6,179 nt of DNA from contig CANNRM010000037.1 of assembly GCA_947508155.1 (NCBI GenBank), positions 1-6,179 of the forward strand, in the 5' to 3' direction. Source of the DNA: Rickettsiales bacterium (GTDB lineage: Bacteria > Pseudomonadota > Alphaproteobacteria > Rickettsiales > Rickettsiaceae). This document shows, piece after piece, positions 1-5,340 of the stretch; positions within the stretch are counted from its first letter, which is position 1, and each line of letters opens with the position of its first letter. The notes below the pieces were generated by a model. The model was not told the origin of the DNA. It saw only the letters and a program-made list of their open reading frames with translations, and did not search any database. The translations under genes were made by a program, and so were the position numbers.

Positions 1-602
1 ATACCACAAATACTCGCAACCAAATGCCCCCTATATCCACTCCCCCTATTATGCACAATACTAAATATTTTAAGCATCAAAACTGGCAGCACACATGGCA
101 TAAGATTAAGAATAGCCCCACCCATGAATGCCGCCAACAAAATCCATAAAATAGGATTCTCTCTTCCTATATCATCAATATTCAAAGCTATTTCTTGAGT
201 AACAGGAACGCATTTATCATTACAAATAGCATAGGTAATGACACCCCTTATAATGACAGGGTTAGACACATCCTCAGCCTTGATCTCAACTGGGATAGAA
301 ACATTACCATGATAAATATAATGATACATCGTGCCGTGAAAATATTCCTTTTCCGGAATAGGCCATATCACTTGAAAATTCGCTAAATTCTGCGAAGGAG
401 CAAGATCTATCTGAGTTGGAAAACCCACTTCGCCAGGGTCGTTGCTGTAAATTTTGTATCCTTCATCCAATTTCAGATCAAAATGCAGAAGGTTATTCTC
501 GAATTTCACATCAAATCTTGCATCATATCCTCCTGATGCATATACATTTGGTATAAAAAATGCTAAAATAAAAATGTGGAGTAATCTTGAAAGCTTGCGC
601 AT
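1..602 (-). CDS. DsbD-family thiol:disulfide interchange protein, N-terminal part (runs off left edge)
   Basis: The first 200 codons of a DsbD-like inner-membrane protein are visible; the rest lies beyond base 1. Residues 1-22 form a signal peptide (basic MRKLSRLLH, then a hydrophobic core, with likely cleavage after VYA). Residues about 25-145 are a beta-rich periplasmic domain like the DsbD N-terminal domain, with a Cys pair at 127 and 131 in AICNDKCVP. Residues 151-180 begin the membrane transporter with the family hallmark GGAILNLMPCVLPVL, whose Cys170 corresponds to the first redox-active membrane cysteine of DsbD. Known family role: passing electrons from cytoplasmic thioredoxin across the membrane to periplasmic oxidoreductases or cytochrome c maturation. 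An in-frame TAA lies 9 nt upstream of the ATG at 602, so no earlier start is possible. No Shine-Dalgarno is seen. Whether a C-terminal thioredoxin domain follows cannot be seen, so DsbD, ScsB and CcdA-like fusions are not separated. Confidence 0.9.
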   Translation of the reverse strand, partial: MRKLSRLLHIFILAFFIPNVYASGGYDARFDVKFENNLLHFDLKLDEGYKIYSNDPGEVGFPTQIDLAPSQNLANFQVIWPIPEKEYFHGTMYHYIYHGNVSIPVEIKAEDVSNPVIIRGVITYAICNDKCVPVTQEIALNIDDIGRENPILWILLAAFMGGAILNLMPCVLPVLMLKIFSIVHNRGSGYRGHLVASICG

Positions 603-615
603 GTGATATTATATG
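587..615 (+). promoter_or_regulatory. Candidate promoter for yqgE
   Basis: TTGAAA at 587-592 is followed after 17 nt by TATATG at 610-615, a reasonable sigma-70-like pair. Predicted transcription start is near 622, leaving a leader of about 20 nt that holds the yqgE ribosome binding site. The -35 box lies inside the start of the divergent dsbD-like gene, and the -10 region overlaps that gene's candidate -10 box on the other strand. Confidence 0.4.
608..613 (-). promoter_or_regulatory. Candidate -10 box for the dsbD-like gene
   Basis: A perfect TATAAT on the minus strand ends 5 nt before the ATG at 602. If used, transcription would start at or within a base or two of the start codon, giving an essentially leaderless mRNA. 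No good -35 hexamer is found 16-18 nt upstream (CCCCTT or CCCTTT), so the call rests on the -10 box and on the absence of a ribosome binding site. Confidence 0.35.
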
Positions 616-631
616 TTAAGTTAAGAACAAA

Positions 632-637
632 AGGGGA
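632..637 (+). promoter_or_regulatory. Ribosome binding site of yqgE
   Basis: AGGGGA lies 5 nt before the ATG at 643, a strong Shine-Dalgarno match at a usual spacing. It fixes this ATG as the start. Confidence 0.7.
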
Positions 638-642
638 CGCTC

Positions 643-1233
643 ATGAACAGTCTAACAACTGAAAATAAAAATACAAATTTTGAATCCTTAGCTGGGAAGT
701 TTCTTATATCTAGCCCATATGCTTTTACAAATGATGTGTTTAATAAGTCACTAATTTATGTCATGTCCCACAGCGAAAGTGGAGCAATTGGATTAATTGT
801 AAATCGTTTGGCACAAAAATTGTCGGCAAATGCGGTTCTTAAATTATTCAAAGATGATAACGATCAAAGCGAATTAATCATGCCAGTATATGTTGGTGGA
901 CCTGTAGAGCCAGAAAGAGGTTTTGTCTTACATACTCCAGAATATAACAAAAACTTGCTTTTGCAGTCTGATGGAAATCTAGCCGTTAGTTCTAACATAG
1001 AAATTTTACGCGATATTGCGCATGGTCATGGACCTGCTAATAGTATGGTAGTCCTTGGATATACTGGATGGGCAGCTGGTCAACTTGAAAGCGAAATAGA
1101 ACGTAATATGTGGATTATTTCTAATTCTTCAAATGACATCATCTTCTCAGATTCTGAGGATAAATGGAGCGTAGCCCTGAATAAAATGGGCATTGATGAT
1201 GCAAGCTTTACATCTCAAGCCGGTCATTGCTAG
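643..1233 (+). CDS. yqgE: YqgE/AlgH family protein (UPF0301)
   Basis: A 196-residue protein matching the YqgE/AlgH family over its full length. Family landmarks appear in order: LAGKFLISSP at 16-25; the SLIYVMSHSESGAIGLIVN segment at 36-54; VYVGGPVEPERGFVLH at 82-97; VLGYTGWAAGQLESEI at 137-152; then the closing KWSVALNKMGID and AGHC end. There is no signal peptide or membrane segment, so it is cytoplasmic. The family is structurally characterised but its biochemical role is not settled; AlgH was named for an effect on alginate regulation in Pseudomonas, which should not be transferred here. The gene is single, divergent from the dsbD-like gene (40-bp gap) and convergent with the tandem GNAT gene (53-bp gap). 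Length is normal and the strong Shine-Dalgarno supports the start. Family assignment is firm; function is unknown. Confidence 0.95.
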   Translation: MNSLTTENKNTNFESLAGKFLISSPYAFTNDVFNKSLIYVMSHSESGAIGLIVNRLAQKLSANAVLKLFKDDNDQSELIMPVYVGGPVEPERGFVLHTPEYNKNLLLQSDGNLAVSSNIEILRDIAHGHGPANSMVVLGYTGWAAGQLESEIERNMWIISNSSNDIIFSDSEDKWSVALNKMGIDDASFTSQAGHC

Positions 1234-1286
1234 CCCATTTTGTGTGCTCATACTTCTTAGATAAACGTAAACCATCCCGCAAATTA

Positions 1287-2198
1287 CTACAGCTTTTTCA
1301 CAAACTCGTATCTAGAAGAATACCTACCATCCTTATGCTTTTCACACTTTGGAGTTGTGGCAATTGCTTCATAGCCTATTTTTTTATAGAATCCAGGAGC
1401 CTGAATATCGTTAGTCCCAAGACGTACAGTATTTATTTCTACATTTTTCATATAGCTTTCAAAACATTTCATCAGTTTAGTACCAAAACCTTTATTTTGT
1501 AGACTTGTATCAATAAAAAATGTTTCGACATATGCATGCGGGATTGCCGATTCTTTGTGTATCTCTCCTAAAATCATACCCCTTGCTACACCAGCAATAT
1601 CGCGCAAAAATACACCGAACTGCTCCGCTAATACACTCACACCCGTAGTAGCAGCTCCTTCCTCTACCTCAGTTTGCGTTTCCCACAGCAATGTAGCAGA
1701 TACATTACTAGCATGCTCTTTATGCTCAATTTCCTTCATCAAACCAATCTCATGATGACCTGTTGTGAAATCTGGCCTCTCCCAAATATCAACAAAACCT
1801 TTTTGCGTTAGAGTATCGTAGATTTCACGTCCATTTTGATCATCCATATCCACAATAATATAAGCCCTTCTTCCACCTTTATCGTATATCTCGGTCTCAA
1901 GCAGCGAGCATACGGCCTCACAATCAGCCGCAGTGGCAATTGCTTTTATAACTACGCTTTCACCTAGTACATCTCCTGTGATATTAGATGCTAAAGTATG
2001 AAAAATTTGCGCATCAATACAATATGACTCATGAGTTCTATCAATATTATATTGTACAAAATCAATTTTAAGCTGCCCAAAATCACTCTCAGCAGCAACT
2101 GGAGAGATGGTGATTTTATATCCATTATCTAGCATTACGTCATCATATACTGGAAGCATTCCGTCTAGAATTTCGTTTATTTCTGTTGTTATAGACAT
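1287..2198 (-). CDS. Two-domain GNAT-family N-acetyltransferase
   Basis: About 303 residues from the preferred start. The C-terminal half is a standard GNAT domain: strand and motif A with VETFFIDTSLQNKGFG (the QNKGFG acyl-CoA pyrophosphate loop, near residues 234-239) and motif B APGFYKKIGYE (near 267-277). The N-terminal half looks like a second, degraded GNAT fold: its end (NGREIYDTLTQKGF, then a GHHEIGLMKEI strand) parallels the NDIQAPGFYKKIGY and C-terminal strand of the second half, but no Q/R-x-x-G-x-G/A loop is present where motif A should be. The open frame extends to an ATG at 2210, giving 307 residues, but the second ATG at 2198 has GGAG 6 nt before it, whereas the first has no Shine-Dalgarno. 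The substrate cannot be told from sequence. The gene stands alone, with its own near-consensus promoter, convergent with yqgE. Confidence 0.85.
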   Translation of the reverse strand: MSITTEINEILDGMLPVYDDVMLDNGYKITISPVAAESDFGQLKIDFVQYNIDRTHESYCIDAQIFHTLASNITGDVLGESVVIKAIATAADCEAVCSLLETEIYDKGGRRAYIIVDMDDQNGREIYDTLTQKGFVDIWERPDFTTGHHEIGLMKEIEHKEHASNVSATLLWETQTEVEEGAATTGVSVLAEQFGVFLRDIAGVARGMILGEIHKESAIPHAYVETFFIDTSLQNKGFGTKLMKCFESYMKNVEINTVRLGTNDIQAPGFYKKIGYEAIATTPKCEKHKDGRYSSRYEFVKKL

Positions 2199-2204
2199 GC
2201 TACA

Positions 2205-2208
2205 CTCC
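2205..2208 (-). promoter_or_regulatory. Ribosome binding site deciding the start of the tandem GNAT gene
   Basis: GGAG on the minus strand lies 6 nt before the ATG at 2198. It sits inside the first codons of the longer reading (ATG at 2210), which has no Shine-Dalgarno of its own. It therefore favours the shorter protein. Confidence 0.6.
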
Positions 2209-2226
2209 ATAATTGATTATGGACGG

Positions 2227-2255
2227 AGTATAGCAAATTATTGTTAATTTGTCAA
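2227..2255 (-). promoter_or_regulatory. Near-consensus sigma-70 promoter of the tandem GNAT gene
   Basis: On the minus strand a perfect TTGACA (2255-2250) is separated by exactly 17 nt from TATACT (2232-2227, five of six consensus bases). Predicted start of transcription is near 2220, giving a leader of about 22 nt to the ATG at 2198, or about 10 nt to the ATG at 2210. This is the best promoter in the window and implies steady, strong expression unless a repressor binds nearby. No operator palindrome is obvious. Confidence 0.75.
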
Positions 2256-2322
2256 GTAATTTTTATGATTTTGTTATTTTGAGACACAGATATAAACGAT
2301 GATTTATTAAAATATACTTGCG

Positions 2323-2328
2323 TATAAT
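2323..2328 (+). promoter_or_regulatory. Candidate -10 box for the 130-residue ORF
   Basis: A perfect TATAAT, part of a 10-bp palindrome TATAATTATA (2323-2332), lies about 50 nt before the GTG start at 2378. No good -35 hexamer is found at 16-18 nt. The surrounding DNA is so AT-rich that chance matches are likely. Confidence 0.3.
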
Positions 2329-2377
2329 TATAACTTATATTAAGATATTGCGCACATAATCAAAAAAAGAAACAGCC

Positions 2378-2770
2378 GTGAAAACTTTAACATTAGCACC
2401 AAATCTACAAATTACTTTTGAACAAAACACTCCTCAAGAAGCCGTCCTGCAATACGAAGGCAATGAATACACATTTACGTTATGCGACTATGGCTTTGAA
2501 TTAAATGGTAACAATTATATTCTTTCTAATCGCTATCAAAATCCAGCTGAGGATTATACTTTTGTACACGTCTTTGGCAATAGTTTACCTGAAGAGACAT
2601 TGCTATCTATAATGCGCAACATTACATCCGCATCGCCAGATTTTATTAGCAGCGGCTTCGCATCATACCCTCCTGTTGGGTATGTTTCTTTCAATCTAAA
2701 GAATGATAATAATTTAGAATATGCAATAGATGCATTAGGTGACGATGATCAAGATGTGTGGGCTGATTGA
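2378..2770 (+). CDS. Hypothetical protein, 130 residues
   Basis: I do not recognise this protein. It starts at GTG: an in-frame TAA 21 nt upstream excludes an earlier start, and no ATG lies near the N-terminus. The Shine-Dalgarno is weak (an A-rich tract with AAGAAA about 6 nt before the GTG). The sequence looks like a small soluble domain: alternating beta-type segments at residues 1-55 (LQITFEQ, EAVLQYEGNEYTFTL, NNYILSNRY), a likely helix around 70-82 (PEETLLSIMRNI), another strand (VGYVSFNLK), and a strongly acidic end (DALGDDDQDVWAD). There is no signal peptide, membrane segment or metal-binding motif; one Cys is present. Balanced amino-acid use and the absence of a competing gene on the other strand argue that it is real. 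It is divergent from the tandem GNAT gene (gap about 180 bp) and convergent with fumC (60 bp). Function unknown; it may be lineage-restricted. Confidence 0.7.
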   Translation: MKTLTLAPNLQITFEQNTPQEAVLQYEGNEYTFTLCDYGFELNGNNYILSNRYQNPAEDYTFVHVFGNSLPEETLLSIMRNITSASPDFISSGFASYPPVGYVSFNLKNDNNLEYAIDALGDDDQDVWAD

Positions 2771-2784
2771 TCAACTGTGCAAAA

Positions 2785-2817
2785 GCACTGAATCCCCGCC
2801 TGCACGGGATGACATTA
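2785..2817. repeat. Short palindromic repeat of the 'tcat-ccc-gc-aggcggg' type
   Basis: Between the convergent ends of the 130-residue ORF and fumC lies a sequence that, read on the minus strand, contains GTCATCCCGTGCAGGCGGGG followed by ATTCAG. It folds as ATCCC-c-G paired with CGGGAT (2792-2798 with 2805-2810; one bulged C, loop of 6). From memory it resembles the short 'GTCATTCCCGCG...GCGGGAATCCAG' intergenic repeats scattered through many alphaproteobacterial genomes, here with one base lost from one arm. It may also fold as a bidirectional transcript end, but no T-tract follows on either strand. Confidence 0.5.
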
Positions 2818-2830
2818 CCCAAGCGAATAA

Positions 2831-4210
2831 TCACCCCACCATATTCTCTGGCACAACATATTTATCAAACTCATCGGAAGTCAGGAAACCCAAGCCAATC
2901 GCAGCTTCTTTTAAAGTCGTACCCTCATGATGAGCCTTTTTGGCTATCTGCGCCGCCTTGTCATAACCGATATGCGGATTCAGCGCCGTCACCAACATCA
3001 ATGAACTATATAACAGATCGTGAACACGCTTCTCATTAACCTCAGCACCTTCAATACAATGCTCTACAAAGCTATGAGACGCATCAGTAATAAGTCTAAT
3101 TGACTGTAGCAAATTATGAATTATCACTGGCTTAAACACATTCAACTCAAAATGCCCATTAGAGCCACCTATAGTCACTGCCATGTGTCCACCCATAACT
3201 TGCGCACAAACCATAGTCATAGCCTCGCATTGCGTTGGGTTCACCTTGCCAGGCATGATGGACGATCCAGGCTCATTCTCTGGCAAATGCAGCTCACCTA
3301 TTCCACATCTCGGTCCGGAACCTAGCAGACGTATATCATTCGCAATCTTCATAAGGCTTACGGCTAGCACATTCATAGCGCCAGAAAATTCTACCATTGC
3401 ATCATTCGCAGCTAGAGCTTCAAACTTGTTCGGCGCTGTTTGAAAAGGTAATTTTGTAATAGATGCAACATTTGCCGCAAACTGCTCGGCAAACCCTTTA
3501 GGGCAATTAATACCAGTACCAACAGCTGTGCCGCCCTGCGCAAGAAAATATACTCTCTTTAACGCATCTTTAACTCGCTCAATACCGTTATGTACTTGCA
3601 TAGCATAGCCAGAAAATTCTTGTCCCAATGTAATAGGAGTAGCATCCTGCAGATGTGTACGGCCAATTTTTACAATTCCAGACCATATTTTCGCCTTCTT
3701 CTCTAAGGACATATGCAACCTTTCTAGAGCGGGAATAAGCTTTGTATTAGCCTCTATAGCCGTTGCAATATGCATCGCAGTTGGGAAAGAATCATTGGAA
3801 GATTGAGCCATATTAACATGGTCATTAGGATGTATTGGGGCTTTAGAACCACGCGGTTTTCCAAAGGCCTCATTCGCCATATTGGCAATAACTTCATTTA
3901 CATTCATATTAGTCTGCGTACCAGACCCAGTCTGCCATACAGCAAGAGGAAAATGCTCGGAATAATCATTATTTAAAAGCTTTTCGGAAGACGCAACTAT
4001 TGAGTCCGCGAGTGTTTTATCCAGCTTACCAATATCGCGATTTGTAATGGCCGCACATTTTTTTAATAAAATAAGAGCAGAAATAAGAGGACTCGGCATT
4101 TTTTCAACGCCTATCTTGAAATTTTCCAAGGATCGCTGGGTTTGTGCACCCCAATATTTTGAATCTTCTACTTGAATTTCGCCAAAAGAATCCGTTTCTA
4201 TACGATACAT
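2831..4210 (-). CDS. fumC: Class II fumarate hydratase (fumarase C)
   Basis: A 459-residue protein that is full length for class II fumarase, the cofactor-free homotetrameric enzyme interconverting fumarate and L-malate in the TCA cycle (cytoplasm). Conserved blocks in order: [16 protein letters not shown] at 19-34; [12 protein letters not shown] at 96-107 (substrate-binding Thr/Asn); [14 protein letters not shown] at 127-140; [10 protein letters not shown] at 183-192 with His186 as the conserved catalytic histidine; and the superfamily signature [11 protein letters not shown] at 315-325 with catalytic-loop Ser316-Ser317, Lys322 and Asn324. The SGTQTNMN and HPNDHVN blocks distinguish fumarase from aspartase, argininosuccinate lyase and adenylosuccinate lyase. 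The ATG at 4210 gives the usual N-terminus, with a GGTGA ribosome-binding match 7 nt upstream. The gene follows chpT in the same direction after 166 bp filled mostly by an inverted repeat, so cotranscription is doubtful. No damaged residue was seen. Confidence 0.97.
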   Translation of the reverse strand: MYRIETDSFGEIQVEDSKYWGAQTQRSLENFKIGVEKMPSPLISALILLKKCAAITNRDIGKLDKTLADSIVASSEKLLNNDYSEHFPLAVWQTGSGTQTNMNVNEVIANMANEAFGKPRGSKAPIHPNDHVNMAQSSNDSFPTAMHIATAIEANTKLIPALERLHMSLEKKAKIWSGIVKIGRTHLQDATPITLGQEFSGYAMQVHNGIERVKDALKRVYFLAQGGTAVGTGINCPKGFAEQFAANVASITKLPFQTAPNKFEALAANDAMVEFSGAMNVLAVSLMKIANDIRLLGSGPRCGIGELHLPENEPGSSIMPGKVNPTQCEAMTMVCAQVMGGHMAVTIGGSNGHFELNVFKPVIIHNLLQSIRLITDASHSFVEHCIEGAEVNEKRVHDLLYSSLMLVTALNPHIGYDKAAQIAKKAHHEGTTLKEAAIGLGFLTSDEFDKYVVPENMVG

Positions 4211-4249
4211 AATGTTTTCACCAATTTAAATAGAGAGTGGCCATTAAAG

Positions 4250-4342
4250 AGCGTCATTGCGAGGAGCGTGAGCGACGTGGCAATCTCCCTATTATTAAAA
4301 TGAGATTGCCACGTCGGACTACGCCCTCCTCGCAATGACGCT
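4250..4342. repeat. 93-bp inverted repeat between chpT and fumC
   Basis: Two perfect nested arms: 17 bp at 4250-4266 with 4326-4342 (AGCGTCATTGCGAGGAG) and 15 bp at 4273-4287 with 4302-4316 (CGACGTGGCAATCTC), a 14-nt AT-rich loop at 4288-4301, and an unequal internal bulge (6 nt against 9 nt). The arm sequence is of the 'CGTCATTGCGAGGAGCG...GCGACGTGGCAATC' kind which, from memory, recurs in intergenic regions of many intracellular alphaproteobacteria and other bacteria. As RNA it would form a very stable hairpin in the 3' region of chpT and upstream of fumC. There is no T-tract beyond the stem, only TCTTTAA, so a classical terminator is not supported. GC is much higher than in the surrounding intergenic DNA. 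Confidence 0.85.
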
Positions 4343-4376
4343 TACACTCGACACCGCGATAATCAAAAAGTGTGGA

Positions 4377-5015
4377 TTATGACCTATATTCAATAATATA
4401 TTCCACCCTATCCGGCCCCTCATTAATTGTCATTTCGGATTTCATATCCTCTCTTAAACGACTAATATAATAAGAATCTACATTCGTACTCGAAATATCA
4501 CCACTAGATTTACCCAACATGATTTGATGACAATCCGATTTAATTTTCATATCCTTACCATGCGCTACTACATGAATGCTATTATGGTCACCATGATGAT
4601 GAATTGAAATAGTCATGGTGCCGCCGTGAATTAACCCAGACTTAGCAAGATAAATTACAGCCAACATCAATTTACCGGTATTCACACTCAGAGCTCTTTC
4701 TGTAGGTAAAGAATTAGGAATCAAAAATTCAAGATTGATTTTTCTATCCCTCATCATCACCTGGCAAAATTCTTTAATCTGACCTAAATCAGCTTCACCC
4801 TCGTATTTTGCAGTACCATATACTTGTCTAAAAAGCTTTAAAGTGTCAATAGCCTGAGTTGAACTCATATGTATAAGCTCTATAGCTTTTTTTTGCACAT
4901 TTGGATCAGTTGAATCCACGAATTCCACGCCATTAGAGAGAGCTCCCAGAGCGCCCGCTAGGTCATGGCATATTTTTGCGCTTATATGCTGCACAAATGC
5001 TAAATCTGTAATCAT
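4377..5015 (-). CDS. chpT: ChpT-type histidine phosphotransferase
   Basis: A 212-residue protein matching the alphaproteobacterial ChpT family. ChpT is a dimeric, histidine-kinase-like protein that takes phosphate from the hybrid kinase CckA and passes it to the response regulators CtrA and CpdR, controlling cell-cycle transcription and proteolysis. The N-terminal helix carries the phospho-acceptor motif KICHDLAGALGALSNGVEF, with His17 as the predicted phosphorylated residue and the adjacent Asp18. A second helix follows to about residue 68. The C-terminal half is the degenerate ATPase-like fold, with NTGKLMLAVIYLAKSGLIHGG at 112-132 and the terminal SYYISRLREDMKSEMTI block; the N, G1 and G2 nucleotide boxes of a working kinase are not seen, as expected for the family. 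AAGG 7 nt upstream supports the ATG at 5015. It lies between tRNA-Ala and fumC, both on the same strand; no cell-cycle partner is in view. Confidence 0.9.
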   Translation of the reverse strand: MITDLAFVQHISAKICHDLAGALGALSNGVEFVDSTDPNVQKKAIELIHMSSTQAIDTLKLFRQVYGTAKYEGEADLGQIKEFCQVMMRDRKINLEFLIPNSLPTERALSVNTGKLMLAVIYLAKSGLIHGGTMTISIHHHGDHNSIHVVAHGKDMKIKSDCHQIMLGKSSGDISSTNVDSYYISRLREDMKSEMTINEGPDRVEYIIEYRS

Positions 5016-5022
5016 AATTTTA

Positions 5023-5026
5023 CCTT
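5023..5026 (-). promoter_or_regulatory. Ribosome binding site of chpT
   Basis: AAGG on the minus strand lies 7 nt before the ATG at 5015, a moderate Shine-Dalgarno match supporting that start. Confidence 0.5.
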
Positions 5027-5047
5027 GCTGTTTAATATCAACTCAAA

Positions 5048-5076
5048 GTCATACTACAGGGCCTAATGCAATGCAA
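5048..5076 (-). promoter_or_regulatory. Candidate promoter for chpT
   Basis: On the minus strand TTGCAT (5076-5071) is separated by 17 nt from TATGAC (5053-5048). Each hexamer has four of six consensus bases. The predicted start near 5041 would give a leader of about 25 nt containing the AAGG ribosome binding site. No CtrA full site (TTAA-N7-TTAA) was found nearby. Confidence 0.35.
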
Positions 5077-5103
5077 TCTTAATCAGCAAATAGATATGAT
5101 TTT

Positions 5104-5131
5104 TATAACGATATGTGGTTATTTCGTTATA
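5104..5131. repeat. 7-bp inverted repeat with a 14-nt loop
   Basis: TATAACG (5104-5110) and CGTTATA (5125-5131) are perfect inverted arms around a 14-nt spacer. The ATG of the small candidate ORF lies in the loop. The arms are AT-rich, so the hairpin would be weak; it could equally be a dyad for a DNA-binding protein in the region upstream of chpT. Confidence 0.35.
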
Positions 5132-5202
5132 GGAGAGATACTGCATTTTATTTGGAAGTTTGGCGGTTAAGATATGGACTCGATAAATCTCGTCGTAGCT
5201 AA
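5113..5202 (+). CDS. Possible small ORF, 29 codons, unknown
   Basis: ATG at 5113 opens 29 codons ending with TAA at 5200-5202. The product would be very basic and aromatic (MWLFRYRRDTAFY, then LEVWRLRYGLDKSRRS), with R, W and Y making up about half of it. No Shine-Dalgarno precedes the ATG; an AGGAG at 5131-5135 lies inside the frame. A TATGAT at 5095-5100 could be a -10 box placing transcription start almost at the ATG. It is the only reading in the 244 bp between chpT and tRNA-Ala that looks protein-like. It could be a real small protein, a remnant of a decayed gene, or chance. Confidence 0.2.
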   Translation: MWLFRYRRDTAFYLEVWRLRYGLDKSRRS

Positions 5203-5238
5203 ATTTTGCCCAAAATACAAATAACTTGCAAAATTAGC
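5198..5238. repeat. Inverted repeat downstream of tRNA-Ala
   Basis: GCTAAATTTTGC (5198-5209) pairs with GCAAAATTAGC (5228-5238), 11 bp with one bulged A, around an 18-nt spacer. It begins 22 nt past the encoded CCA of tRNA-Ala, so it may be a processing or termination signal for the tRNA transcript. No T-tract follows the stem in that direction, so it is not a textbook terminator. Confidence 0.35.
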
Positions 5239-5259
5239 GAAGACCAGAGAAAAATTGAA

Positions 5260-5334
5260 TGGTGGAGATGAAGGGAATCGAACCCCCGACTCTCTGCTTG
5301 CAAAGCAGATGCTCTACCCCTGAGCTACATCCCC
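5260..5334 (-). tRNA. tRNA-Ala(UGC)
   Basis: A complete cloverleaf on the minus strand, with CCA encoded (5262-5260). Acceptor arms GGGGATG and CATCTCC pair with a G3-U70 wobble, the main identity element of alanine tRNA. The D arm is GCTC/GAGC, the anticodon stem TCTGC/GCAGA around loop TTTGCAA gives anticodon TGC, and the T arm has loop TTCGATT with two G-U pairs at its base. Discriminator base is A. It reads GCN alanine codons by wobble. In most bacteria this tRNA sits in the 16S-23S spacer; here both flanks lack rRNA, as expected where the rRNA operon has been split. Confidence 0.97.
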
Positions 5335-5340
5335 ACAAAA

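Noticed and set aside
195..386. 63-codon plus-strand frame
   Set aside because: It is antisense to the clearly coding DsbD-like N-terminal domain and has no family resemblance.
615..625. GTTAAGTTAAG as a CtrA binding site near yqgE
   Set aside because: The two TTAA half-sites are only 1 nt apart, while the CtrA site needs 7 nt between them.
1227..1755. Plus-strand frames of 91 codons (1227-1502) and 66 codons (1555-1755)
   Set aside because: Both are antisense to the C-terminal GNAT domain and its linker, whose motifs are convincing on the minus strand.
2739..3039. Two overlapping plus-strand frames of 63 and 90 codons
   Set aside because: They run from the end of the 130-residue ORF through the palindromic repeat and antisense to fumC; composition is not protein-like.
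3116..3976. Three plus-strand frames inside fumC
   Set aside because: They are shadows of a fully conserved fumarase on the other strand.
4250..4342. Inverted repeat as a CRISPR unit or insertion-sequence ends
   Set aside because: There are only two arms in inverted orientation with a 14-nt loop, no direct repeats with spacers, and no room for a transposase.
4250..4342. Inverted repeat as a classical rho-independent terminator of chpT
   Set aside because: The stem is much longer than usual and no T-tract follows on the minus strand; the sequence fits a dispersed repeat better.
5260..5334. tRNA-Ala as an integration (att) site for a mobile element
   Set aside because: No integrase gene and no second copy of the tRNA 3' end are present in the window.
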